DNA from: an uncultured Acetatifactor sp.
Lineage (GTDB): Bacteria > Bacillota > Clostridia > Lachnospirales > Lachnospiraceae
Direction: 5' to 3'
Length of the DNA stretch: 64,000 nt
NCBI GenBank assembly: GCA_910589655.1
Contig: CAJUTJ010000146.1
Span: forward strand, 1-64,000
Part shown: positions 37,179-45,334 of the stretch, one piece after another
How positions within the stretch are numbered: the first letter of the stretch is position 1
Layout: every line of letters starts with the position of its first letter
Position numbers and translations under genes: made by a program
Notes under the pieces: generated by a model
What the model was told of the DNA's origin: nothing
Databases searched by the model: none
Seen by the model: the letters and a program-made list of their open reading frames with translations, nothing else

Positions 37179-37208
37179 AGAGACATTCGGGAGAAAGAAG
37201 GTATTACC

Positions 37209-38576
37209 TTGCGCAAGCTATATGATGAAAATAAAATAGACTACAATGGTCTCTTATATCCCTCAAAGGCTATGTTTGCCTTGCTGATTCCCATTGTAAT
37301 CGAGCAGTTTTTGAACTCTTTTATGGGAATGATGGATACCATGATGGTGAGCAATGTGGGCAGTGAAGCCATTTCCGCGGTATCGCTGGTGGATTCCATT
37401 AACAATCTCGTTATTCAGATCTTTGCGGCCATGGCATCCGGCGCGGCGATTATCTGTTCCCAGTATCTGGGCAGCAAGAGGCAGGATTTAAGCAACAAGG
37501 CGGCAAAGCAGGTGGTTTTGACGGTGCTTGTGATTTCCCTGTCCCTGACGTTGTTCGGACTCATTCTGCGCAGACCCTTGCTCCGGCTGATTTTCGGACA
37601 AATCGAAGAGGGAGTCATGGCACAGTCGCAGATTTACTTTTTGATTACGGTGCTGTCCTATCCCTTTTTGGCGATGTTTAATGCGGGGGCGGCTTTTTTT
37701 CGTGCCGGCGGGAATTCCAAATTTCCCATGAAAGTATCGGTGGTTTCCAATTTGCTCAATATCTCCGGCAATGCGTTTCTGATCTTCGGATTAGGGCTGG
37801 GAGTGGCGGGAGCCGCCGCTGCAACATTGGTATCCAGAGTGTTTTCCGCCGTTGTCATATTTGCGTTTTTGAGGAAATCCAGACAGCCCATTGTAGTGCG
37901 GGATTATCTGGCCATCAGGCCGGATATGCCGCTGATCTGGAAAATATTGGCCATCGGTATTCCCTCCGGCATTGAGAACGGTATGTTTCAGTTTGGCAAG
38001 CTGGCCATTCAGTCCACCGTCTCCACCATGGGGACGCAGGCCATCGCGGCACAGGCCATGACCAATATTTTGGAATCCGTTAACGGTATCGCAGGCGTGG
38101 GTATCGGAATCGGCCTGATGACGATGGTGGGGCAGGCAATAGGAGCCGGACGGAAAGAAGAAGCAAAATATTATATTGTAAAATGTACCCGGCTTGGCTT
38201 GGCAGGTATTTTGATTTCCTGTCTGTGTGTGCTGGGAATCTGTAAGCCGGTTACGTGGCTGGCGGGAATGGAACCGGCCAGCGCAAAAATGTGTTTTGAG
38301 ATGGTGGCGGCCATCACGATTGCGAAACCGCTGTTCTGGGCCTTTTCTTTTGTTCCTGCCTATGGTATGCGTGCCGCGGGGGACGTGCGGTTTTCCATGA
38401 TTACCTCCACCGTAACCATGTGGTGCCTGAGAGTGGCTCTCTGCGTTTTTCTGGTAAGAGTGTTCCGGATGGGGCCTATGGCGGTGTGGTACGGTATGTT
38501 CACGGACTGGGCCGTAAGGAGTGTAGTGTTCTTCTGTCGGTTCCGGAGCGGAAGGTGGATGAAGCAGAGCGTATAA
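37209..38576 (+). CDS. MATE-family efflux transporter
   Basis: About 455 residues with twelve hydrophobic helices in two related halves, as in NorM/DinF-type Na+ or H+ drug antiporters. MMDTMMVSNVGSEAISAVSLV is the typical first-helix region and GIGLMTMVGQAIGAG the second-half equivalent. I place the start at TTG 37209, with GAAGAAGG-like sequence 7 bases upstream, giving the usual N-terminal length. The frame is open back to 37029, but that part translates element B and should not be counted as protein. Substrate unknown. Confidence 0.9.
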   Translation: MRKLYDENKIDYNGLLYPSKAMFALLIPIVIEQFLNSFMGMMDTMMVSNVGSEAISAVSLVDSINNLVIQIFAAMASGAAIICSQYLGSKRQDLSNKAAKQVVLTVLVISLSLTLFGLILRRPLLRLIFGQIEEGVMAQSQIYFLITVLSYPFLAMFNAGAAFFRAGGNSKFPMKVSVVSNLLNISGNAFLIFGLGLGVAGAAAATLVSRVFSAVVIFAFLRKSRQPIVVRDYLAIRPDMPLIWKILAIGIPSGIENGMFQFGKLAIQSTVSTMGTQAIAAQAMTNILESVNGIAGVGIGIGLMTMVGQAIGAGRKEEAKYYIVKCTRLGLAGILISCLCVLGICKPVTWLAGMEPASAKMCFEMVAAITIAKPLFWAFSFVPAYGMRAAGDVRFSMITSTVTMWCLRVALCVFLVRVFRMGPMAVWYGMFTDWAVRSVVFFCRFRSGRWMKQSV

Positions 38577-38581
38577 GAGTC

Positions 38582-38611
38582 TTGCAAATAAGACGATAAA
38601 TAAGTTATAAT
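38582..38611 (+). promoter_or_regulatory. Promoter of the second sugar-binding protein
   Basis: TTGCAA (38582-38587), 18-base spacer, TATAAT (38606-38611), 64 bases before the ATG. Confidence 0.6.
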
Positions 38612-38675
38612 ATGAATCATAAACGATATTATTTTAAACGGAATCCAAATAGAAGTACGGTGGGGAGGGACGGAT

Positions 38676-40055
38676 ATGAAGAAGATTTTGGCTTTAATAC
38701 TCTCGGCGGCAATGGCCTGCGGACTGACTGCCTGCGGCAGGGAGACGGCGAGCGGGGAAATGTCCTCTGAGCAGGAGGAACAGAGCGATACATCCTCTGC
38801 CCGGATAAATACCGCTGTGGACGAGCCCGGTGACGACGTGGCGGATCTGACCTTTATGTGGTGGGGCAGTACGGTCAGGGGAGAGAGGACACAGGCGGCT
38901 TTCGACCTGTACTGCAGCAATAATCCCGGTGTTGCCATTACCTCAGAGTGTGTGGAGTGGTCGGAGTACTGGAATCAGTTAAAAACAAAGGTTGACAGCG
39001 ATTCCCTTCCGGATATTATGCAGATTGATTATTCTTTCTTGGAGAGAAGCGTAAACAACGATATGCTTGTGGAGCTGACTCCTTATCTGGCAGACGGAAC
39101 ATTGGATCTCTCCGGCGTGGATCCGGGACTTATCAGCGCAGGCTCTGTGAACGGCAAGATATATGCGATCTGCGGCGGTGTCAATGTGCCCGCTTTGATG
39201 TATAATAAATCTTTAACAGACGAGCTGGGCATAGAGATCAGGGATAATATGACGCTGGAAGAATTTTATGGGATTGCAAAGGACATCTATGAAAAGTCGG
39301 GGGTAAAGACAGATATGCCCTATGGTATGGCGTATAATTATCTGCCCTATATTTTGAGAGCTCAGGACATTACCAAGATGTTTAACAGCGATTCCCTGAA
39401 TGTGAAATCGGCAGAGACATTTCAGGAGTATTTTGATAGCTATGAAATCGGCAGAAATGAGGGATGGATTATCGGCAATGACGTCCATGCCAATCTGACG
39501 GACGTATCCATAGAACAAAGTCCGCTGGTGTATTACACGACACCGGAGACACAGTCATGGTGCGGATTTTTCTGGTCCAACCAGCTCACTGCAATGACCA
39601 AGGCAGCGCCGGAAAACATGGAGATCGGCATCACCACATGGCCTTCTTCCGAACCGGAAAAGTCTGATTTCTTAAAGCCCGCGCAGTTTTTTGCAGTGTC
39701 TACGGATGCGGGGGAAGATGAAGCGGCGGCAGTGAGAGTGGTGAATTATCTGTTAAATTCCAAGCCCGCAAATGAACTTATGCTGGGGGAGAGAGGTGTT
39801 CCTGCGTCAACGGCCATAGCCGATGCCATTTCCCCTCTCATGGATCAAAACGGACAGAAGGTTACTAATTTTATCAATAATGTGGTTACACCCAGCAGTT
39901 CCAATATTTCTCCCTCGGATCCTATGGCGGCCACCGAGGTATACAACTGTGCGGATGAGCTGATCCGCCGGATTCTGGACGGTGAACTGACAGCGGCCGA
40001 GGCGGCACAGGAGCTCTTTGAACGGGGGAATCAGATGATGAAAGGCAACGGTTAA
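38676..40055 (+). CDS. Orphan ABC-type sugar-binding lipoprotein
   Basis: 459 residues. The signal peptide ends in lipobox LTAC with Cys20. After an acidic Ser/Glu linker, the mature part reads as a family-1 (MalE/UgpB-like) binding protein: LTFMWWGSTVRGERTQAAF at the start of the domain and DIMQIDYSFL next. GGGAGG precedes the ATG. No permease or ATPase gene follows, so it either serves a transporter encoded elsewhere or has a sensory role. The gene ends in a clear terminator. Confidence 0.88.
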   Translation: MKKILALILSAAMACGLTACGRETASGEMSSEQEEQSDTSSARINTAVDEPGDDVADLTFMWWGSTVRGERTQAAFDLYCSNNPGVAITSECVEWSEYWNQLKTKVDSDSLPDIMQIDYSFLERSVNNDMLVELTPYLADGTLDLSGVDPGLISAGSVNGKIYAICGGVNVPALMYNKSLTDELGIEIRDNMTLEEFYGIAKDIYEKSGVKTDMPYGMAYNYLPYILRAQDITKMFNSDSLNVKSAETFQEYFDSYEIGRNEGWIIGNDVHANLTDVSIEQSPLVYYTTPETQSWCGFFWSNQLTAMTKAAPENMEIGITTWPSSEPEKSDFLKPAQFFAVSTDAGEDEAAAVRVVNYLLNSKPANELMLGERGVPASTAIADAISPLMDQNGQKVTNFINNVVTPSSSNISPSDPMAATEVYNCADELIRRILDGELTAAEAAQELFERGNQMMKGNG

Positions 40056-40110
40056 ACGTTGGGAACTTTATAGATAACGGTCAGGCCGGATGCATGGAAA
40101 TATCGAGACG

Positions 40111-40156
40111 GAAAAACCGGATGAAAAAACCGGATGAAAAAACCGGATGAAAAAAG
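40111..40156 (+). repeat. 13-bp tandem repeat after the binding-protein gene
   Basis: The unit ATGAAAAAACCGG is repeated about three times between the stop codon at 40055 and the terminator. Confidence 0.85.
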
Positions 40157-40184
40157 AAAGCCAAGGCAGGCTTTCTTTTTTTAA
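40151..40184 (+). terminator. Rho-independent terminator
   Basis: AAAAAGAAAGCC and GGCTTTCTTTTT pair perfectly over 12 bp around AAGGCA, with the T-run continuing. It closes the orphan binding-protein gene. Confidence 0.92.
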
Positions 40185-40266
40185 ACAACTTTTTGCAGAT
40201 AAAGAAAATAATGTATAAAAATCAGCTTCTCATGGCAAGAATAATAGCGAAAGGAAGGAAACTGCT

Positions 40267-41202
40267 ATGAGAAGGAATAATAATAGAAAAAATAATGCGA
40301 AAAGGGAACGTATCATTATGTTTGCCTCATCCGCTTTTGTGCTGGCGGCATTGACCATGACAGGGATCTATATGAAATCCAGAAATGTAGAATCACAGGA
40401 CGACGGCTATACCATAGATTTTACCGCACTGGAAGACAGCACTGACGACAAATATGAAGAAATCGCGCAAAATACGGAAGTGAATCAGGAAAATGCACCG
40501 GATGGATTAGAAGATGATCTGGATTATACCCCTATGGAAGTGGGATCCGGACTGATAGAAATTCCCGGACTGACGGACGGTAATGTGGAGGAAGAGACGG
40601 AACTGCCTCAGATTGAGCCGCAGGCGGATCCCGTCAGTGAGGCGGAGACAATTTTGGAGGAGAAACCGGAAGTGATAGCAGAAGCGCCTCAGGAGGAAGA
40701 GCCGGAAGAGGAGCCCCAACCGGAGCCCCAGCCGGAGCCCCAGCCGGAGCAGGCGGCAGCTCAGGATGTCATCGTGGCAAGAGAGCTGCATTTCTCAGAG
40801 GAGAACGGACTGCTGAAGCCCGTAAACGGGACGGCGGTGATTCCCTATAGTATGGATGGCAGCACTTATTTCGCTACGTTGGATCTCTATAAGTATAATC
40901 CCGCCCTTATGATCGGAACGGAAGAAGGCTCTGCTGTCACTGCATGTGCCGAGGGAAAAGTCGTTAATATTTTTGAAAACGAAGAAATCGGCCACGCAGT
41001 CACAATGGATCTGGGAAACGGATACCAGCTCACCTATGGGCAGCTGAAGGATATTAACGTAACACTGGACAGCTATGTGAATCCCGGAGATGTGTTCGCC
41101 TCCGTAGCCGCACCAACAAAGTATTTCTGCCGGGAAGGCAGCAATCTGTATCTGATGTTGACAAAGGACGGCGCCTATATTAATCCGGAGAGCCTGTTCT
41201 AA
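40267..41202 (+). CDS. Membrane-anchored degenerate LytM/M23-like protein
   Basis: 311 residues: a basic N-terminus, one membrane segment (about 17-36), an acidic linker with PEPQ repeats (about 148-160), then a LytM-like beta domain (about 190-311). Where active M23 enzymes carry HxxxD and HxH zinc ligands, this one reads NPALMIGTEEGSAV and LTYGQL, so it appears to lack the metal site, as in Bacillus SpoIIQ. It may be a structural partner in sporulation or cell-wall assembly. AAGGAAGG precedes the ATG. Confidence 0.72.
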   Translation: MRRNNNRKNNAKRERIIMFASSAFVLAALTMTGIYMKSRNVESQDDGYTIDFTALEDSTDDKYEEIAQNTEVNQENAPDGLEDDLDYTPMEVGSGLIEIPGLTDGNVEEETELPQIEPQADPVSEAETILEEKPEVIAEAPQEEEPEEEPQPEPQPEPQPEQAAAQDVIVARELHFSEENGLLKPVNGTAVIPYSMDGSTYFATLDLYKYNPALMIGTEEGSAVTACAEGKVVNIFENEEIGHAVTMDLGNGYQLTYGQLKDINVTLDSYVNPGDVFASVAAPTKYFCREGSNLYLMLTKDGAYINPESLF

Positions 41203-41244
41203 AACATTACTGTATAAGCAATTCCCTTGCGCTGCCCGCAAATT

Positions 41245-41310
41245 TTTCTGCGCTGCCTATGCGCGGAAATTCCCGGATGACTGAGTGGCAGGCTGCGTAT
41301 TCTTCGCAGC
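41245..41310. repeat. Two hairpins upstream of the amidohydrolase gene
   Basis: A 9-bp stem with one G-U pair (41245-41253 with 41261-41269) and a perfect GCTGCG/CGCAGC (41292-41310, loop TATTCTT). Neither has a T-run. Confidence 0.5.
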
Positions 41311-41387
41311 TTGCGCGCATCGGTTATACTTTCGGATATTCTGATTTGACGAAAGGGGCGGCAAGGGAGTTTCGGAAAGAGAAACAA

Positions 41388-42578
41388 ATGTATATTATCG
41401 GCGGAATCATGAAAACTATGGCGGGTCCTGACATTCAGGACGGCGTCATCCATGTGGCAGACGGTAAAATAGCGGAAATCGGAGCGCGGGATGAAATAAA
41501 AATTCATCCCGCCGATTGCGAGCAGGTGTTGGAAATCAAGAAAGGAATTATTATGCCCGGATTGATTGAGGCACATTGCCATATGGGTATTACGGAGGAG
41601 AAAAAGGCCATGGAGGGGGATGACTGCAATGAGACGGTAAATCCTGTCACTCCATGGCTTAGAGCCATTGACGCCATCAATACCATGGATGCGGCTTTTG
41701 ACGACGCGGTGCGGGCGGGAATTACGTCGGCGATGATCGGCCCCGGAAGTTCCAATGTGGTGGGAGGGCAGTTTGCCTTTATAAAGACAAGGGGCAGAAG
41801 AATAGACGAGCTGGTCGTCAAAGCGCCGGCGGCAATGAAAGTAGCTTTCGGGGAAAATCCCAAGGTGAATTATTCCGGTCAGGGGAAAAGTCCTTCTACC
41901 CGGATGGCAATTGCGGGAATGCTGCGTCAGGAACTGTTTGAAGCAAAGGAATATCTGAAACGGAAGGAACAGGCTCAAGAATCCGGGGAAGCCTTTCAGG
42001 AGGATTTTACAAAGGAGTGCTGGGCGCCGGTGTTCCGCCGGGAAATTCCTTTGAAGGCCCATGTGCATAGAGTGGATGACATTTTCACAGCCATCCGGAT
42101 TGCCAAGGAATTTGACTTGAATGTCACTCTGGACCACTGCTCGGAAGGGCATCTGATTGCAGAAGAGCTGGCGGCGGAAGGGTTTCCTGCCATTGTAGGC
42201 CCCGATCTTGCCAGCCGCAGCAAAATCGAAGTCCAGAATATGGCGTTTAAAACGGTGGGAATATTAAACGATTCGGGAGTTATGACCGCCGTTACCACAG
42301 ACCATCCCGTCTCTCTGATCCAATCCCTTCCCATATGCGCCGGAATGGCGGTAAAGGCGGGACTGAAGCTGCAGGAGGCATATCGCTCCATCACCATTTA
42401 TCCCGCCAAAATCTGCGGTGTGGATGACAGGGTGGGCAGCCTTGAGGTCGGTAAGGATGCGGACATCGCTATATTTGACGGAAATCCCATGGAAGTATTT
42501 ACGGAAACTCTTTATACCATCATAGACGGACAAATCGTTTATCGCTCCATTGAGGAATCAAAAGGCCGCAAAGGGTGA
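41388..42578 (+). CDS. Amidohydrolase family protein (imidazolonepropionase-like)
   Basis: 396 residues, cytoplasmic TIM-barrel metal hydrolase. The metal-site residues are visible: HCH at residues 63-65 (GLIEAHCHMG), KAHVHR in mid-protein, DHCSEGH and TTDHPV (Asp305-His306). The composite beta-sandwich (start MYIIGGIMKTM, end GSLEVGKDADIAIFDGNP) matches imidazolonepropionase-like members of the family. Start ATG 41388 fits that fold; the frame is open back to 41259, but that part lies over hairpins. Substrate not recognised. Confidence 0.85.
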   Translation: MYIIGGIMKTMAGPDIQDGVIHVADGKIAEIGARDEIKIHPADCEQVLEIKKGIIMPGLIEAHCHMGITEEKKAMEGDDCNETVNPVTPWLRAIDAINTMDAAFDDAVRAGITSAMIGPGSSNVVGGQFAFIKTRGRRIDELVVKAPAAMKVAFGENPKVNYSGQGKSPSTRMAIAGMLRQELFEAKEYLKRKEQAQESGEAFQEDFTKECWAPVFRREIPLKAHVHRVDDIFTAIRIAKEFDLNVTLDHCSEGHLIAEELAAEGFPAIVGPDLASRSKIEVQNMAFKTVGILNDSGVMTAVTTDHPVSLIQSLPICAGMAVKAGLKLQEAYRSITIYPAKICGVDDRVGSLEVGKDADIAIFDGNPMEVFTETLYTIIDGQIVYRSIEESKGRKG

Positions 42579-42700
42579 CGCACATTCTGTGGAAAGCATT
42601 TTTCAAATATGCTCTGGCAGTCCCAAATGTGCAGCCAAAAGCTCCGTTCCTGACCGGATGGATCACTGGAAATCAATCATTGGAAGTAAGAAACTATGGA

Positions 42701-42728
42701 TTGTATTATTTAGGATTCGTGATAAAAT
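42701..42728 (+). promoter_or_regulatory. Possible promoter of the GH9-Ig-like gene
   Basis: TTGTAT (42701-42706), 16-base spacer, TAAAAT (42723-42728). Weak -35. Confidence 0.4.
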
Positions 42729-42850
42729 GGAGATAACGTTTGCCTGTGAAAAGAGCTTTCAACAATATGGGAGCGCAGAGGGTTCTTTCGGGAGCCGTCA
42801 TTAGTGAGAGGCAGGCGGAAGGGATACAACGGAGAAAGCGGAGGAGCATC

Positions 42851-44128
42851 TTGAAACGTTATAGAAAGCTGACTGCGGCGGTATGTATTTTAATGATTAT
42901 AAATCTGTTCGGCGGCTGCGGTGCAGAGACCGGGCAGGAAAGCGCGGACACTGGTTATACGGAAGTGGGGGGGATGGAGGCTGCTCCTGTGGTGGAGTAT
43001 TCCGTTCCCCGGTCTCTGCCGAATATTTTAGTGGATACAAGGGGATATATGACCGTCTGTGAGAAGCAGGCGGCTGTCAAGGGTCATGAGCTGCCGGAGA
43101 GCTTCCGGCTGTTGAATGCGGAAACGGGAGAAGAGGTTTACCGCGGCCTGTTGGATAAAGTTACATATAATGAGGATCTGGAGCTTTATACGGCCTCTGC
43201 CTGTTTTGACGAGTTTACTGAGGAAGGCGTTTACTATTTGGAGTGCGACATCATAGGGCAATCCTATGTCTTTCCGATTCAGACATCCATGTATGAGGAG
43301 CTTTTTCAGGAGACATACCGGTCCATGATAACGGAATGCCGGGAACACACGCTGGAAATATCGGATGCATTTGGACTGCTTTTGACATATGAGTGGTACG
43401 GTGATGCTTTCGCCGATGAAAACGGCGATCAGATTCCGGATGTTATGAAGGAGCTTCAAGATTGGATTTCTTTTATGGAAGAATCGGAGCTTGTGGCGGA
43501 GGACAATGCTCTCTATGCTGCATTTCTGGCTAAATTTAGTTATAATTACAGGAAATTCGACGAGCAGTATGCCACCGACTGTCTGAGAAGGGCTTCCACT
43601 GTCTTTGGGCAGCCTCAAGCCGCGCCGAATAAAGGTGTGGATGAATTTCTGGCGCTGACAGAGCTGTACCGGGCCACGGGTTTGAAGACATACCGCAGCC
43701 GAATCAGCGATTATAAAAGCTTTTTTGAAGAGAACGAAAGCTATTTGGAGGAGATAAGCTATATATATGGAGCCATGACTTATATGTCTACCAGACAAAA
43801 AGTGGATATAAAGCTGTGCCAACTGCTTATGAATGATCTGATGAACCGTGGCGAAGAAATATCCCAAAAGTATGAGGACATGATTCATCCGGTGGCGGCG
43901 CGGAATAACGGCGTCGAAGATCTGCTAAAGAGTGCCGCGGAATTGTCATGTGCCAACTATGTATTGAATAGTTATCAATATATGAAGATTACGGAGGAGT
44001 TTCTGCATTATGTTATGGGACAAAATGTGGAGTCCGTGTGTTTTTATCCTCAGGAGGGGGACAGAAGTATCTATCTGCTTCTCTCTGCCCAGCTGACAGT
44101 AATGCACCGGCAGCCGGAAGAGGTATAG
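42851..44128 (+). CDS. Lipoprotein with GH9-type Ig-like domain and helical region
   Basis: 425 residues with lipobox LFGGC and lipidated Cys23. Residues about 55-150 (ILVDTRGYMTVCEKQAAVKG...GVYYLECDIIGQSYVF) resemble the Ig-like N-terminal domain of GH9 cellulases. The rest is helical and could be a short, degenerate (alpha/alpha) barrel; I see no GH9 catalytic Asp/Glu block. It may bind rather than cut glycans. TTG 42851 was chosen because GAGGAG lies just before it and a normal signal peptide results; the longer frame from 42740 would bury the signal sequence. Confidence 0.65.
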   Translation: MKRYRKLTAAVCILMIINLFGGCGAETGQESADTGYTEVGGMEAAPVVEYSVPRSLPNILVDTRGYMTVCEKQAAVKGHELPESFRLLNAETGEEVYRGLLDKVTYNEDLELYTASACFDEFTEEGVYYLECDIIGQSYVFPIQTSMYEELFQETYRSMITECREHTLEISDAFGLLLTYEWYGDAFADENGDQIPDVMKELQDWISFMEESELVAEDNALYAAFLAKFSYNYRKFDEQYATDCLRRASTVFGQPQAAPNKGVDEFLALTELYRATGLKTYRSRISDYKSFFEENESYLEEISYIYGAMTYMSTRQKVDIKLCQLLMNDLMNRGEEISQKYEDMIHPVAARNNGVEDLLKSAAELSCANYVLNSYQYMKITEEFLHYVMGQNVESVCFYPQEGDRSIYLLLSAQLTVMHRQPEEV

Positions 44129-44296
44129 CATAGAAGCGGATAAAACGCGGTAAGCCGTATGCCGGAATAAGGAACGGAACGTGCAAGCGGCGTCAGAGCC
44201 GTGGGTATGAAGAATAGAGTCTGCAAATATTGTGCCTGAGAAATGTGTGGAGTACACATAAAAATAGGCAGGTTACGGAAAGGCATGGTTATCGGT

Positions 44297-45334
44297 ATGA
44301 AAATTGTAGTATTAGCAGGAGGAACCAGTACAGAGCGCGATGTATCCCTGAGCTCCGGAGGAATGATATACAGAGCGCTTAAGAAAAAAGGGCACAAGGC
44401 AATTCTTTTGGATGTCTATCTGGGATATGAGGGTGAGACGGAGGGAATCTTTGAAGGGGATACGGATTGGGCATCACAGATCGGAGCCATCGGAGAGGAA
44501 AATCCCGATCTGGAGACGGTTAAGGCGCTTCGGAAGGACGGGGGAAGGAGCTTCTTCGGTCCCAATGTGCTGGCTCTCTGCCGGAGTGCCGATGCGGTTT
44601 TTATGGCGCTTCATGGAGCCAACGGGGAGGACGGCAAGATTCAGGCATGTTTTGAACTGATGGGAATTCCCTATACGGGGACGGATTTTGTCAGCTCGGC
44701 CATGGCGATGGATAAGGGAATTACCAAAGATATTTTTAAGGCGTACCATATTCCCACGCCTGCAGGTATCCGCCTGAAAGAAGGCGAAACGGAGTCCGAG
44801 AGGGTTCCCTATCCCTGTATTGTGAAAGCCTGCTGCGGCGGATCCAGCGTGGGCGTCTGCATTGCCCGCGATGACAAGGAGTATCTTGAGGCGAAGAAGG
44901 AGGCTTTCCGCTATGACAAGGAGGTTATTATTGAACAGTACATAGAGGGAAGGGAATTTTCCGTAGGAGTGATGGAGGGCACGGCGCTGCCCGTAATCGA
45001 AATTGCGCCCAAGGCGGGATTCTATAATTATAAGAATAAGTATCAGGCGGGAAGCACGGTGGAAACCTGTCCCGCGGATATTCCTGCGGATAAGACAAAG
45101 GAGATGCAGCGGATTGCGGAGCGGGTGTTTCAGGCGCTGCGGCTGAAGAGTTATGCCAGAATGGATCTCCGGATGAGCGTCTCCGGTGAGGTTTATTGTC
45201 TGGAGGCCAACACTCTGCCGGGAATGACACCCATTTCTCTGCTTCCTCAGGAGGCGGCGGCCGTGGGATTAAGTTTTGAGGATTTGTGTGAGAAGATATT
45301 GGAATGTGCGATTAGGGAGAACGATACTATATGA
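44297..45334 (+). CDS. ddl: D-alanine--D-alanine ligase
   Basis: 345 residues, ATP-grasp fold, making the D-Ala-D-Ala dipeptide of peptidoglycan. The N-terminal LAGGTSTERDVSLSSG, the ATP-binding GGSSVGV and the metal-binding DLRMSVSGEVYCLEANTLPG are clear. The omega-loop reads FYNYKNKY, the Tyr-containing form of D-Ala-D-Ala ligases, not the form of VanA-type D-Lac ligases. Start chosen at ATG 44297 so the protein begins MKIVVLAGG; ATG 44285 is also possible. Its TGA overlaps the start of murF. Confidence 0.93.
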   Translation: MKIVVLAGGTSTERDVSLSSGGMIYRALKKKGHKAILLDVYLGYEGETEGIFEGDTDWASQIGAIGEENPDLETVKALRKDGGRSFFGPNVLALCRSADAVFMALHGANGEDGKIQACFELMGIPYTGTDFVSSAMAMDKGITKDIFKAYHIPTPAGIRLKEGETESERVPYPCIVKACCGGSSVGVCIARDDKEYLEAKKEAFRYDKEVIIEQYIEGREFSVGVMEGTALPVIEIAPKAGFYNYKNKYQAGSTVETCPADIPADKTKEMQRIAERVFQALRLKSYARMDLRMSVSGEVYCLEANTLPGMTPISLLPQEAAAVGLSFEDLCEKILECAIRENDTI

